A stretch of DNA of 50,517 nucleotides from Candidatus Methylomirabilota bacterium (GTDB lineage: Bacteria > Methylomirabilota > Methylomirabilia > Methylomirabilales > Methylomirabilaceae), in NCBI GenBank assembly GCA_016207095.1, contig JACQQF010000073.1, forward strand, positions 1 to 50,517. The letters run 5' to 3'. Positions 9,371-16,758 of this stretch are shown piece after piece (positions within the stretch are counted from its first letter, which is position 1; every line of letters starts with the position of its first letter). A program made the position numbers and the translations under genes. A model generated the notes under the pieces. That model made no database searches and was not told where the DNA came from. It worked only from the letters and a program-made list of their open reading frames with translations.

Positions 9371-9397
9371 AACGTCATCGTCCCGCGATTTATTCCC
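9371..9397 (-). promoter_or_regulatory. Putative ECF-sigma promoter upstream of the sigma gene
   Basis: On the minus strand GGGAAT is followed, after 17 bases, by CGTT. This resembles the GGAAY/CGTY layout of group-IV sigma promoters. It lies 58 bases upstream of the sigma gene start, consistent with autoregulation. Motif evidence only. Confidence 0.45.
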
Positions 9398-9559
9398 AAA
9401 AACAGATAAGAGTTGCTGTCGGCATCCTTGCAGATCGTCTCAAAGCAGGGGCGATCGAGGTCTTTGCCGAGTACATCCGGTTCGATCCTTGGCGATGAAA
9501 AGTGGCACGACCCCGCCGGGCCATCGACAGGGGGGACGGGCCATTGGAGAGGCAAGTTC

Positions 9560-10318
9560 TCACCTCCACCCCTCTTCCGCGGGAACAATAGCTCCACGGG
9601 AAAAGAGTGGTCCGATGCTGAGACCCAATCTTCTATAGAGCGATGATGGCACGCCGATATCACCAACCCAAAGGCGGCCGACGTATGGCTTGGCGGTAGG
9701 CACCAGGAGTCCGCATTTGGGTACCGCCAACGTGAGAGTGGCAGCAGCCCGGATACAGGGATCGGTGATTTCCCCGGTGTCGGGGTGAAGCCCCGACGGG
9801 AGATCCAGCGCGAGGATCGGATGGCCGATCCCGTTGACCTGACGAATGATCCCGGCGATCGCTCCGCGAGGTGGGCCATTGAGACTATACCCGAGGAGCG
9901 CATCGATCACCAAATCACTCGGGCCCATCCAGGCAGCCAGCTCCTCGGTCTCGCCGGAGTCGAATACGCCGATCCGGACACCCATCCGGTTAAGGGCCGC
10001 GTACTGGTGCGCGGGGAGTTCCTTCAGGCGCGGCGGGGCTTGAGCCAGGACCACCGCGACCGAGGCCCCGCCATTTACCAGGTGCCTCGCCGCCACTATC
10101 CCTCCTCCTCCGTTGTTGCCTGGCCCGACCAGCACCACGATCTTCCGGCCTGTGAGTTCACCACCCAACAGGATTCGGGCCACTTCGGTGAGATTCCTCC
10201 CCGCGTGTTCCATCATCTGATGAAGCCCGATCCCCATCTCCTCGACCATCAGGCGGTCGATCTCCCTCATCCCGTTGGCTGTGATACTCGGGAGCACGCC
10301 GGACCTCCTACTCAACAT
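9560..10318 (-). CDS. nnrE: NAD(P)H-hydrate epimerase (YjeF N-terminal domain)
   Basis: 252 residues. It epimerises damaged R-NAD(P)HX to the S form for repair. Visible family motifs are VEEMGIGLHQMMEHAG (around residues 24-39), VLVGPGNNGGGGIVAARHL and DLVIDALLGYSL, then LALDLPSGLHPDTG and LTLAVPKCGLL. The C-terminal dehydratase domain found in bifunctional Nnr proteins is absent. Start at ATG 10318, which overlaps the end of the CBM48 gene. This is a housekeeping gene and unrelated to metal handling. Confidence 0.9.
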   Translation of the reverse strand: MLSRRSGVLPSITANGMREIDRLMVEEMGIGLHQMMEHAGRNLTEVARILLGGELTGRKIVVLVGPGNNGGGGIVAARHLVNGGASVAVVLAQAPPRLKELPAHQYAALNRMGVRIGVFDSGETEELAAWMGPSDLVIDALLGYSLNGPPRGAIAGIIRQVNGIGHPILALDLPSGLHPDTGEITDPCIRAAATLTLAVPKCGLLVPTAKPYVGRLWVGDIGVPSSLYRRLGLSIGPLFSRGAIVPAEEGWR

Positions 10319-10571
10319 CGATATACGAATTCTCACTCCCCCAGGCATTCGGCACTTTCGGCGCGTCGGGGTCGTTCCACCACTCCCGGCCGCCCACGAA
10401 AAACTTGTACTCATATCGGCCAGGTTCTAGGGTGAGCGTGAGGCTCCAGAGATTGAGGCGGCCGTCGTGGACCATCGGGCGAGCCGACACATTCCAGTCG
10501 TTGAAGTCGCCTACCAGGGTGACCGACCGGGCCCCTGGACATCGGAAATTAAAGGTTACCAGCCTCCCCAT
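10308..10571 (-). CDS. Small CBM48/AMPK-beta-like glycogen-binding domain protein
   Basis: 87 residues covering a single carbohydrate-binding module 48: VTFNFRCPGARSVTLVGDFN, WNVSARPM and LTLEPGRYEYKFFVGG, then WWNDPDAPKVPNAWGSENS. Such stand-alone modules resemble the N-terminal domain of glycogen branching enzymes and AMPK-beta; the cellular role is unknown. Start placed at ATG 10571; a longer frame begins at a TTG at 10592. Its end overlaps nnrE, so the two are co-transcribed. Confidence 0.85.
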   Translation of the reverse strand: MGRLVTFNFRCPGARSVTLVGDFNDWNVSARPMVHDGRLNLWSLTLTLEPGRYEYKFFVGGREWWNDPDAPKVPNAWGSENSYIDVE

Positions 10572-10687
10572 TGCGAACTCTTCTCGGGTCAAACCCGCAT
10601 CCGAGAGCCGTTAGGCCCGGCGCCATCGAGACCTCACTGAGAGGTTTGGGTGCACGAGCACGACAGGGCAGCGGAGCCCTCGGAAGG

Positions 10688-10873
10688 TCACGAGATTTCG
10701 CCAAGGAGTACACCGTGGACGACATGAGCCATGAGCGAGGCCATCACCGCCATCAATCCTTCCGCGTTGGCGCTGAACATCCCACTTCCCACTTTCTTCG
10801 CTTCTTGGAATGAGCGATGGCCGCGAAGTTGGCCAACCGCTCTCCGATCAGGACTCCTCTTCACTGCGCCCAC
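10688..10873 (-). CDS. Possible small protein, 61 residues, unknown
   Basis: A GTG-initiated frame overlapping the last 13 bases of the lipoprotein-like gene upstream. The C-terminal half (MFSANAEGLMAVMASLMAHV) is moderately hydrophobic. I recognise no family and the only support is tight coupling to the gene before it. Confidence 0.3.
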   Translation of the reverse strand: MGAVKRSPDRRAVGQLRGHRSFQEAKKVGSGMFSANAEGLMAVMASLMAHVVHGVLLGEIS

Positions 10874-11115
10874 GTCGTTTCGAACTCATCGAGGAAGAGT
10901 CCTCCCGAAACTCCGACAGTGCCGCCTCCGCCAAACGACTGGCCTACTGGTGGATGAGTCCAATGGGGGTGAACTCTCGCTCCGCCCGTCGAGCCGCCCC
11001 AGAAGGCCAATGGCGTTTGGGCACCTAGCCGAGCGCACCCTGTGCCCAACGAGACCAATCCTACAATGAGGAACACCAGGAGCAACGGCAGAGCTTCCTT
11101 GACTAGCCTCATCAT
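10861..11115 (-). CDS. Small putative lipoprotein
   Basis: 84 residues starting MMRLVKEALPLLLVFLIVGL with AGGAGGTGACG just upstream of ATG 11115. A lipobox-like SLGTGC (Cys27) ends the hydrophobic stretch; the mature part is Gly-rich (FGGGGTVGVSGG). Family unknown. Attachment to the outer or inner membrane is inferred from the lipobox only. Confidence 0.5.
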   Translation of the reverse strand: MMRLVKEALPLLLVFLIVGLVSLGTGCARLGAQTPLAFWGGSTGGARVHPHWTHPPVGQSFGGGGTVGVSGGLFLDEFETTWAQ

Positions 11116-11139
11116 CGTCACCTCCTTCATACGCAGCAT

Positions 11140-11508
11140 TGTATTGATTTGAGGTCGAGCGTCCTAAGGTGGACCATTCACCCGATTCACACCCCTTTAC
11201 AACCTCGAGAGCGATCAACGTAAGCCGTTCCGCCATTGTTCTTCGGCCCACTATTGAGATGCAAGCCAGTACCAAAGGATTCCCGAACCATTCCGCACCG
11301 CTTCTGAGCGTAGTGATGCTACCGCCCCGGAGGCACCCTGAGGGCATTGGACTCCGAATCTACGCGGCACTTGGCCGCATCAAATCTTATAGAGGGAAAC
11401 GGGCTCAAAGGACATGCGGCTTGCCGGGCATGGCCGAACCGCCACCGTCCAGCAGGAGGTCTCCAAAGCGCGGCAAGTGGAAAATGGCGCTATCGAGGAG
11501 GATGGAAC
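11140..11508. other. 369-base stretch without a convincing gene
   Basis: It separates the minus-strand lipoprotein-like gene from the plus-strand genes and should hold divergent promoters. I see no confident -35/-10 pair and no repeat. Confidence 0.4.
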
Positions 11509-11613
11509 ATGGGAACCTGGCTGATTGGATTGAGTCTGACAGCGGCAGGATTCGTGATGGGGATTGTGCTCATGGCGCTTCTCGTGGCGAACCACCGGAC
11601 CGACTTCCGGTAG
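11509..11613 (+). CDS. 34-residue single-helix membrane peptide
   Basis: ATG 11509 follows GAGGAGGATGGAAC. The peptide reads MGTWLIGLSLTAAGFVMGIV and then LMALLVANHRTDFR, one membrane helix with a short basic tail. No family is assigned. The strong ribosome binding site and clean hydrophobic profile make it plausible. Confidence 0.45.
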   Translation: MGTWLIGLSLTAAGFVMGIVLMALLVANHRTDFR

Positions 11614-11670
11614 CCCGTACCTCAGACACGCGAAAGGAAAGACGTAGAGGACAGGTCGAGGCTGTTCGCG

Positions 11671-12507
11671 ATGAAACCCCTTACGTCACTCCGGTCGCCC
11701 CTCATCACGCTCAAGGAATGGTTGAAGCGGGCCGTCGCGCGTCGCCTCAACCGGGAAGCGGCCGCGTATGAGGTCAAGGTCCCGAACAACATGGAGCGAC
11801 TCTACAAGCACATCCGGAAAGGAGACGTCGTGCTCGTAGAGGGGATGCTCGGGATCAGCCAACTCATCAAGTACACTACGCAGAGTCAATGGAGTCACTG
11901 TGCCCTCTACATTGGGGACGAACTGCTCCGACGGGGTGGCCGACTGCGTGATGAAGCCCTAGCTAAGTCCGGTGATCTCGCCGACCGGCTGCTCGTCGAG
12001 GCACTGACTGACGAAGGGGTCGTGGCGTCACCGCTGGCGAAGTACCGGTGGCACAACATCCGGGTCTGCAGACCGTTCAAGATCGATCCTGCCGATCTGG
12101 ACCAAGTCATTGATTCCGTGATTGCGGATCTCGGCAAGCTGTATGACAGCCGAAATTTCCTCGATCTGACCCTGATGCTCCTCTCCCCCGTGAAGTTCGG
12201 CCCCCTGAGAACCCGGACAGTCCAGAGCTGTCTGGGAAACTGCACGGAGCACCAGGTGATCTGCTCCGGGATGATCGCCCGGGCCTTCCAACGGATCGGA
12301 TATCCGATCCTGCCCGTCGTCGATGTCGGGCGTCCGCCCGACGAAACACTCCTCGAGGCGATCCCCTACGACTACCCATTGACGATGCGGCATTACTCTC
12401 AGATCCTCCCTCGAGATTTCGACCTGAGCCCCAATTTCCAGGTCATTAAGTTCAACCTGATCGAGGAGGGGCAATTCGATTACAAGCACCTGCCCTGGAA
12501 GCGGTAA
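11671..12507 (+). CDS. YiiX/YebB-like NlpC/P60-superfamily hydrolase
   Basis: 278 residues. The permuted papain-like (YiiX) fold is suggested by IRKGDVVLVEGMLGISQLIK, the His-containing SQWSHCALYIGD, and the Cys-containing block HQVICSGMIARAFQRIGYP. Family members act on peptide or lipid amide bonds; the substrate here is unknown. There is no signal peptide. It lies upstream of the mer operon but is separated from it by a promoter, so a functional link is not implied. Confidence 0.7.
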   Translation: MKPLTSLRSPLITLKEWLKRAVARRLNREAAAYEVKVPNNMERLYKHIRKGDVVLVEGMLGISQLIKYTTQSQWSHCALYIGDELLRRGGRLRDEALAKSGDLADRLLVEALTDEGVVASPLAKYRWHNIRVCRPFKIDPADLDQVIDSVIADLGKLYDSRNFLDLTLMLLSPVKFGPLRTRTVQSCLGNCTEHQVICSGMIARAFQRIGYPILPVVDVGRPPDETLLEAIPYDYPLTMRHYSQILPRDFDLSPNFQVIKFNLIEEGQFDYKHLPWKR

Positions 12508-12641
12508 GCCGAGACGAACCGGCCTCGACCGGAGACGCCACCAGAGCTCTGACGTACAGCCCGTCTGAGTAAGGTATGTGCCAGAAACCTTTCCCTTAAC
12601 AACGTTCAAACAATATATCTCTAGCAGAAGGAAAGATTCGC

Positions 12642-12670
12642 TTGACAGATGAGCTCAGCGAGTTTATCCT
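12642..12670 (+). promoter_or_regulatory. Sigma-70 promoter of the mer operon
   Basis: TTGACA (12642-12647) and TATCCT (12665-12670) are separated by exactly 17 bases. The -35 is perfect and the -10 is good. It lies 53 bases upstream of the regulator gene and directly abuts the palindromic operator. Confidence 0.8.
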
Positions 12671-12672
12671 AT

Positions 12673-12688
12673 ATACGGTATTTCGTAT
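12673..12688 (+). promoter_or_regulatory. Palindromic operator for the ArsR-family regulator
   Basis: ATACG-N6-CGTAT is a perfect inverted repeat immediately after the -10 element, with a further CGTAT at 12692-12696. Position and symmetry fit an ArsR/SmtB-type repressor site that blocks transcription until metal binds. Confidence 0.7.
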
Positions 12689-12722
12689 TATCGTATGCAA
12701 TCGCACCTAAAAGGAGGCAGGC

Positions 12723-13103
12723 GTGAGCGCACTGAGAAAGCTGGTACCCCGGCAAGAATTCGCACTTCTGGAACTGTCGGCGAAGTTCTTCCGGGGGTTA
12801 GGGGACCCGACTCGACTGAAGATCCTGGAGATTCTCCTCGAGGGAGAAAAGAGTGTCTCAGAGCTGGTTCGTCGCCTCGGTATCCAACAAGGCCGAGTGT
12901 CTAATCACCTCGCCTGCCTCAAGTGGTGTGGGTATGTGACGACCGGGAGCAAGGGACGCTACACGCTCTACCGTATCGCAGACCGCCGGGTGAAGCGACT
13001 CCTCCAGCTCTCGCGGGAGATGGTCGCGAAGAACACCGAGCACCTCTGGGCCTGCACGCGCATCGCTGAAACCCAGAGGCCTCGGGCAAGGATGGGGAGG
13101 TAA
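12723..13103 (+). CDS. ArsR/SmtB-family metal-sensing repressor, CmtR-like
   Basis: 126 residues with a winged-helix domain (FRGLGDPTRLKILEILLEGE, QGRVSNHLACLKWCGYV). Cys65 and Cys69 in the recognition helix (ACLKWC) together with Cys111 (LWACTRI) match the Cys arrangement of the Cd/Pb sensor CmtR, so a soft metal such as Hg, Cd or Pb is the likely inducer. The GTG start has AAAGGAGGC upstream. It heads the mer operon behind its own promoter and operator, indicating autoregulated repression. Metal specificity is inferred from neighbours. Confidence 0.85.
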   Translation: MSALRKLVPRQEFALLELSAKFFRGLGDPTRLKILEILLEGEKSVSELVRRLGIQQGRVSNHLACLKWCGYVTTGSKGRYTLYRIADRRVKRLLQLSREMVAKNTEHLWACTRIAETQRPRARMGR

Positions 13104-13105
13104 CG

Positions 13106-13726
13106 ATGTGGGGCCGGTTGACTGCAAAAGAACAGCGCGCCCGACGTGCCCTTCTCGAGCTAATCGTGACGAGCGGTCGTGATCCCGGCCTCAAGGCGCT
13201 TGCCTCGCGCCTTGAGGTTTCCGAATCCGAGGCGGCCAAGCTTCTTTCCGCCCTCGAGCGGAAGGGGTTTCTGGTTCGAGACCAGCGTTCGAACAGGATC
13301 AAAGCCGCCTATCCGCTCTCGACCCGTCCGACCCAGCATCAGGTCATGCTGAAGGATACGGGCCAGCGGCGCTACGCACTGTGCGCCATCGACGCCCTTG
13401 GTGTAGCGCCGCTCTTTGGCGGAGCCGTTATCGCGAATGCTAAGTGCCCGCACTGCGGACGATCAATTCGTGTTCACGTGGAGGACAACCAGATCATGGC
13501 CGTCAAGCCTGCGGGAGTCGTGGTCTGGTACACCCTCTCGGAACTGCTTACGAAACAGCAGCCCAACCTGAACTTGGCCGAGGCCCACTGACCCTCAACC
13601 AACTTCTTCTGTACGGAAGAAGCCGCATGGAAATGGGCCAAATTGCACCAAGCTCCCAGCGGCACGGTGATGACCCTGATCCAGGCGATGGTAAGAGCTT
13701 GCGAGGTCTTCGGCAGTAGTGAGTGA
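13106..13726 (+). CDS. merB: MerB-like organomercurial lyase, selenoprotein
   Basis: The frame passes TGA 13589-13591 (codon 162) and ends at TGA 13724, giving 206 residues, close to the usual 212 of MerB. An N-terminal winged-helix-like domain (about 1-80) is followed by the catalytic part. C93-AID96 matches the Cys96/Asp99 pair of MerB, and AEAH-U162-PSTNFFCTEEAAW matches the region of catalytic Cys159 (RCPFVNQVHFF in the Tn enzymes). The Sec therefore replaces one of the two catalytic thiols that cleave C-Hg bonds. A SECIS-like hairpin with GU loop lies at 13603-13622. An extra CPHC (114-117) could bind metal. It starts two bases after the regulator gene. Confidence 0.85.
13603..13622 (+). 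promoter_or_regulatory. SECIS-like hairpin in merB
   Basis: CTTCTTC pairs with GAAGAAG around TGTACG. The apical GU is 20 bases after the TGA (13589-13591), within the range for bacterial SECIS elements. Confidence 0.7.
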
Positions 13727-13745
13727 AACAAAAGGAGAAAGTCAG

Positions 13746-13973
13746 ATGAAACTTTCGGGGCTGGCAGGGCTCGGGATCATTGGGACCATCTTAACCTGCG
13801 TGGCCTGCTTCACTCCGCTTGCGGTCGGTCTGCTCGGGGTGATCGGCTTGGCGGGATGGGCCGGGTACCTAGACTACATTCTTTTCCCGCTCTTGATCGT
13901 GTTTGCCGGGCTGCTGGTGATCGGGCTCGTCCGCCGCACGTCAAATGCTGGGAAGCTGAAAGGAGAAAGCTAA
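13746..13973 (+). CDS. merF: MerF-like mercuric ion transporter
   Basis: 75 residues with two membrane helices. The first contains TCVACFTPLAVGLLGVIGL, closely resembling the MerF vicinal-Cys region (CCFTP), but the pair here is Cys18-x-x-Cys21. The second helix begins after GYLDYILFPLL, a strong MerF match. By family knowledge it moves Hg(II) across the inner membrane to cytoplasmic reductase or thiols. ATG 13746 has AAAGGAG upstream. The stop overlaps the next start (TAATG), so it is translationally coupled to the glutaredoxin-like gene. Confidence 0.85.
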   Translation: MKLSGLAGLGIIGTILTCVACFTPLAVGLLGVIGLAGWAGYLDYILFPLLIVFAGLLVIGLVRRTSNAGKLKGES

Positions 13974-14209
13974 TGGCAAAACAAATCGTCGTCTACAGCC
14001 AGCCGGGGTGAGGGGCGTGTCATCAGGAGAAAGAGTTCCTTTCTCAAAAGGGGATCACCTTCGTAGACAAGAACATCCGTGAGGATCCGGCAGCACTAGA
14101 AGAGCTCCAGCAGATGGGGTATCGGGCGACGCCCGTGACCGTGATCGACGGCGAGGCCGTCGTCGGCTTCGACCGCGGCAAGCTGATGCGGCTACTCGAC
14201 CTGAGCTGA
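13973..14209 (+). CDS. Glutaredoxin-like selenoprotein (U-x-x-C)
   Basis: Reading through TGA 14009-14011 (codon 13) gives a 78-residue NrdH/glutaredoxin-like protein: IVVYSQPG-U13-GAC16, then IREDPAALEELQQMGYRATP and VTVIDGEAVVGFDRGKL, with the cis-Pro TPVTV site. It is complete for this family and has no signal peptide, so it is cytoplasmic. A SECIS-like hairpin with GU loop lies at 14027-14045. The likely role is to take Hg(II) from MerF/MerT or to reduce MerB and other selenols, possibly with the FAD disulfide reductase at the end of the operon. Confidence 0.87.
14027..14045 (+). promoter_or_regulatory. SECIS-like hairpin in the glutaredoxin-like gene
   Basis: GAGAAAG pairs perfectly with CTTTCTC around AGTTC, with apical GU 23 bases after the TGA at 14009-14011. 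Confidence 0.75.
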
Positions 14210-14240
14210 GGGCTCTGTGACGGCACGGTCGGAGGTGGGG

Positions 14241-14534
14241 ATGGTCAGGGTCCAGTGCAGTGGGTGCGGGCAGGAGATCGAGCTACCGCCGGGGACGCGC
14301 TCGGGCGACATTATCGCCTGTCCTAACTGAGCGGGTCTCTCGCTCCGTGTGAGCGAGCAAGAGGGGACGTGGTCAGCCGTAGTCCTCAAGACAGCAAGCT
14401 GCGCCGTCGTCGACGAACTGGTCGTCCTCCCCGATGACGTGCAGCCGGGGGACATCATCGAGTGCCACGGGACCCAGCAACGGGTGACCTATGAGTACGG
14501 CGCCTATGCGTTGGAAAAGGCAGGAGGCGTTTAG
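14241..14534 (+). CDS. Zinc-ribbon selenoprotein (C-x2-C...C-x2-U)
   Basis: The frame passes TGA 14328-14330 (codon 30) to give 97 residues. VQC6SGC9GQEIELPPG and DIIAC27PN-U30 form a LysW-like zinc ribbon in which the fourth ligand is Sec. The C-terminal part (TWSAVVLKTASCAVVDELVV, VQPGDIIECHG) is unrecognised but contains further Cys and His. ATG 14241 has GGAGG five bases upstream; an in-frame GTG at 14217 is possible. A near-ideal SECIS hairpin is at 14339-14357. A Sec ligand in a structural ribbon suggests a soft-metal-binding rather than a purely structural site. Confidence 0.75.
14339..14357 (+). promoter_or_regulatory. SECIS-like hairpin in the zinc-ribbon gene
   Basis: CTCGCTC pairs perfectly with GAGCGAG around CGTGT. 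The loop holds GU 16 bases after the TGA at 14328-14330. Confidence 0.75.
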
Positions 14535-14537
14535 GAA

Positions 14538-14969
14538 ATGAGAATAGCAAATCTGAAATCTAGCTTTTTGGCCATCGTGACAGCGAGCGTCGCGTCTCTG
14601 TGCTGCCTCCTCCCGCTTACCGTGATCCTGCTGGGACTCGGCAGCGGGGCGTTCATGATGACCACCATGAGGTACCGGGCTATCTTCATCCCGGCGGGAG
14701 TCATCGGGGTGGGGCTCGGCTGGCTCCTCCACTTTAGGGAGCGCAGGGCGTGCAACGCCCTCGGATGCCGGATGGCGGGCGGGACGCTGAACCTATCCCT
14801 GCTCCTGGTCGCGACCCTCGTGGTGGCTGCTGCGGTAGCTCTTGACCAATTCCCCAGTGTCACCGCAGATCTGCTGACCCGCGCAACAGCCCGCGCCTCG
14901 ACTGCAGCGCCTATGGCGGGTTCCTCGAGCGACCACTCGACCATGAGACACGAAGGGAGCCAAAAATAA
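14538..14969 (+). CDS. merT: MerT mercuric ion transporter
   Basis: 143 residues, inner-membrane protein. The first helix carries the vicinal pair SLC22C23LLP, and the cytoplasmic loop carries RRAC72NALGC77R, matching the two Cys pairs of MerT. A third helix follows (LNLSLLLVATLVVAAAVAL). By family knowledge MerT receives Hg(II) from MerP at the first pair and passes it inward. It keeps ordinary Cys while its partner MerP, which begins at the very next base, uses Sec. The C-terminal tail is His/Ser-rich (SSSDHSTMRHEG), unlike classical MerT. Confidence 0.88.
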   Translation: MRIANLKSSFLAIVTASVASLCCLLPLTVILLGLGSGAFMMTTMRYRAIFIPAGVIGVGLGWLLHFRERRACNALGCRMAGGTLNLSLLLVATLVVAAAVALDQFPSVTADLLTRATARASTAAPMAGSSSDHSTMRHEGSQK

Positions 14970-15275
14970 ATGGAAAGACCGGGCTGTGATCGACGCACCT
15001 TTCTCGGCTTGTCACTGGGGGCACCGCTTGTCTTGGCGCTGAGGCGCGCCTTGGCCTCAGAGACCGCCATTGCAATCCTGCATATTGACGGCATGACGTG
15101 AGGGGCCTGACCCATCGTAGTGATGAAGGCCCTGGAGGGGCTGAAGGGGGTCAGGAGTGCGCACGTGAGTTTCAGGGAGAAGCTCGCCCGCGTGACCTAT
15201 GAGAAAGGAGTCGTGACCGTCGAGCAGATGATCGAGGCCGTAACCAGGGTCGGCTTCCGAGCGACCTTGCCATGA
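14970..15275 (+). CDS. merP: MerP periplasmic mercury-binding protein with two selenocysteines (U-x-x-U)
   Basis: 101 residues with two in-frame TGAs (15099-15101 and 15108-15110). After a Tat/Sec-like signal (RRTFLGLSLGAPLVLAL) comes one HMA domain: AILHIDGMT-U44-GA-U47-P, then MKALEGLKGVRSAHVSF and MIEAVTRVGFRATLP. Both Cys of the GMTCxxC metal site are Sec, giving a bis-selenolate site. The start abuts the merT stop. The SECIS-like structure at 15103-15132 contains the second UGA within its outer stem. The expected role is capture of Hg(II) in the periplasm and hand-over to MerT. Confidence 0.82.
15103..15132 (+). promoter_or_regulatory. SECIS-like structure in merP
   Basis: An outer stem GGGCCT/AGGCCC and an inner stem CATC/GATG enclose the loop GTAGT with a GU. 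It sits 1-30 bases after the first TGA and includes the second TGA, so one element would have to serve both. Confidence 0.5.
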
Positions 15276-15405
15276 ATCATTCGTTCTTCAGGTCCCCGTA
15301 GTAAGTGGGCGGCCATCATCTATTGGTGGGTCGCTCACGCGATCCGCGGAGCGTGGACGACGCAGGCTGCTTAAGTCGGGCGACCATCTTGGAGGTGTGG
15401 GATCA

Positions 15406-16758
15406 ATGAACAAGCAATTCGATCTCATCGTTATCGGGACAGGCGCGGCCGGAGCAACTGCCGCTTACAAGTGTCGATCAGCAGGTTGGGAGGTGGCGAT
15501 CGCCGATGCGCGACCCTTCGGGGGAACATGCGCCTTGCGAGGATGCGACCCGAAGAAGGTGCTCGTCGGTGCCGCTGAGCTCGTGGATTGGCAGCATCGA
15601 ATGGCCAGGAGAGCCGTGGTCACTAACGGCCTCAAGATCGACTGGCCGGCATTGATGCGCTTCAAGAGGACCTTCACCGAGCCCGTCCCAAAAAACCGGG
15701 AGGAGGGCTATGCCAAGGCCGGGATCGCCACGCTTCACGATCGTGCCCGGTTCATCGGGCCGACCACGCTCGAGGTGGGTGATCAGGTGTTGACCGGCCG
15801 GCATGTGCTCATCGCGAACGGGGCACGTCCCGCCACGCTCGCCATCCGTGGGGAAGAGCATCTAACCACCAGCGACCAGTTCCTGGAGCTCGATCGGCTT
15901 CCGCCGCGGATCCTCTTCGTCGGAGGCGGCTATATCTCGTTCGAGTTCGCCCACATCGCTGCGCAAGCCGGGGCTCAAGCCCGTGTTCTCCATCGAGGGT
16001 CCCGTCCGCTAGCGGGGTTTGACTCTGATTTGGTGGATCAATTGGTTCGAGCAACACGGGAGATCGGCGTGGATGTGCGCCTCAATACCACCGTTGAGGG
16101 GATTGAAAGAGGACGAGGACAGCTAATCGTTCACGCTTTGGCGGAGGGCGTGCGACAGACATTTGAAGCTGAGATGGTGGTCCACGGGGCAGGCCGTGTG
16201 CCGGAGATCGACGACCTAGGCTTAGAGGCGGCTGGCGTTCGGTGGGGGCAAAAGGGGGTGGTCGTGAACGAGTACCTCCAGAGCGTCTCAAATCCTGCGG
16301 TCTACGCCGCAGGGGACAGTGCCGCCAGCGGAGGGCTCCCGCTGACTCCAGTCGCGAGCCTCGAAGGCCATGTCGTGGCGAGCAACCTGCTGGAAGGGAA
16401 TCATCGGACGCCAGACTATACCGGTGTGCCCACCGTGGTATTTACTGTACCTTCTCTGGCCTCCATCGGGCTGCAGGAGGAAACCGCAAGGCAACGAGGC
16501 TTAAAGTTCAGGGCCAAGCACGGGGATACTGGAGAATGGTACTCCTCCCGCCGCGTCGGCGTCCGACACTCTGGCTTCAAAGTGCTGATTGAGGAGGGGA
16601 CCGAGCGTATCCTCGGAGCGCATCTGCTCGGTCCGCACGCCGAGGAGGTAATCAATCTCTTCGCGCTGGCCATCCGAGCAGGGCTGCGTGCGGCCGATCT
16701 CAAGACGATGCCCTGGGCCTATCCCACCAGCTCGTCCGACGTCAGCTACATGGTTTAA
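15406..16758 (+). CDS. FAD-dependent pyridine-nucleotide disulfide oxidoreductase of the MerA/glutathione reductase family
   Basis: 450 residues. N-terminal FAD-binding DLIVIGTGAAGATAAYKC, redox-active pair FGGTCALRGCDPKK (C-x4-C), NADPH-binding ILFVGGGYISFEFAHIAAQA, second FAD motif VYAAGDSAASGG, and a dimerisation domain ending AYPTSSSDVSYMV. It lacks both the N-terminal HMA domain and the C-terminal Cys pair that deliver Hg(II) in MerA, so Hg(II) reduction is uncertain. It could instead reduce the selenoglutaredoxin or the Sec-MerB. ATG 15406 is chosen because GGAGGT ends nine bases upstream; a GTG at 15397 is in frame. Last gene of the mer operon. Confidence 0.85.
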   Translation: MNKQFDLIVIGTGAAGATAAYKCRSAGWEVAIADARPFGGTCALRGCDPKKVLVGAAELVDWQHRMARRAVVTNGLKIDWPALMRFKRTFTEPVPKNREEGYAKAGIATLHDRARFIGPTTLEVGDQVLTGRHVLIANGARPATLAIRGEEHLTTSDQFLELDRLPPRILFVGGGYISFEFAHIAAQAGAQARVLHRGSRPLAGFDSDLVDQLVRATREIGVDVRLNTTVEGIERGRGQLIVHALAEGVRQTFEAEMVVHGAGRVPEIDDLGLEAAGVRWGQKGVVVNEYLQSVSNPAVYAAGDSAASGGLPLTPVASLEGHVVASNLLEGNHRTPDYTGVPTVVFTVPSLASIGLQEETARQRGLKFRAKHGDTGEWYSSRRVGVRHSGFKVLIEEGTERILGAHLLGPHAEEVINLFALAIRAGLRAADLKTMPWAYPTSSSDVSYMV

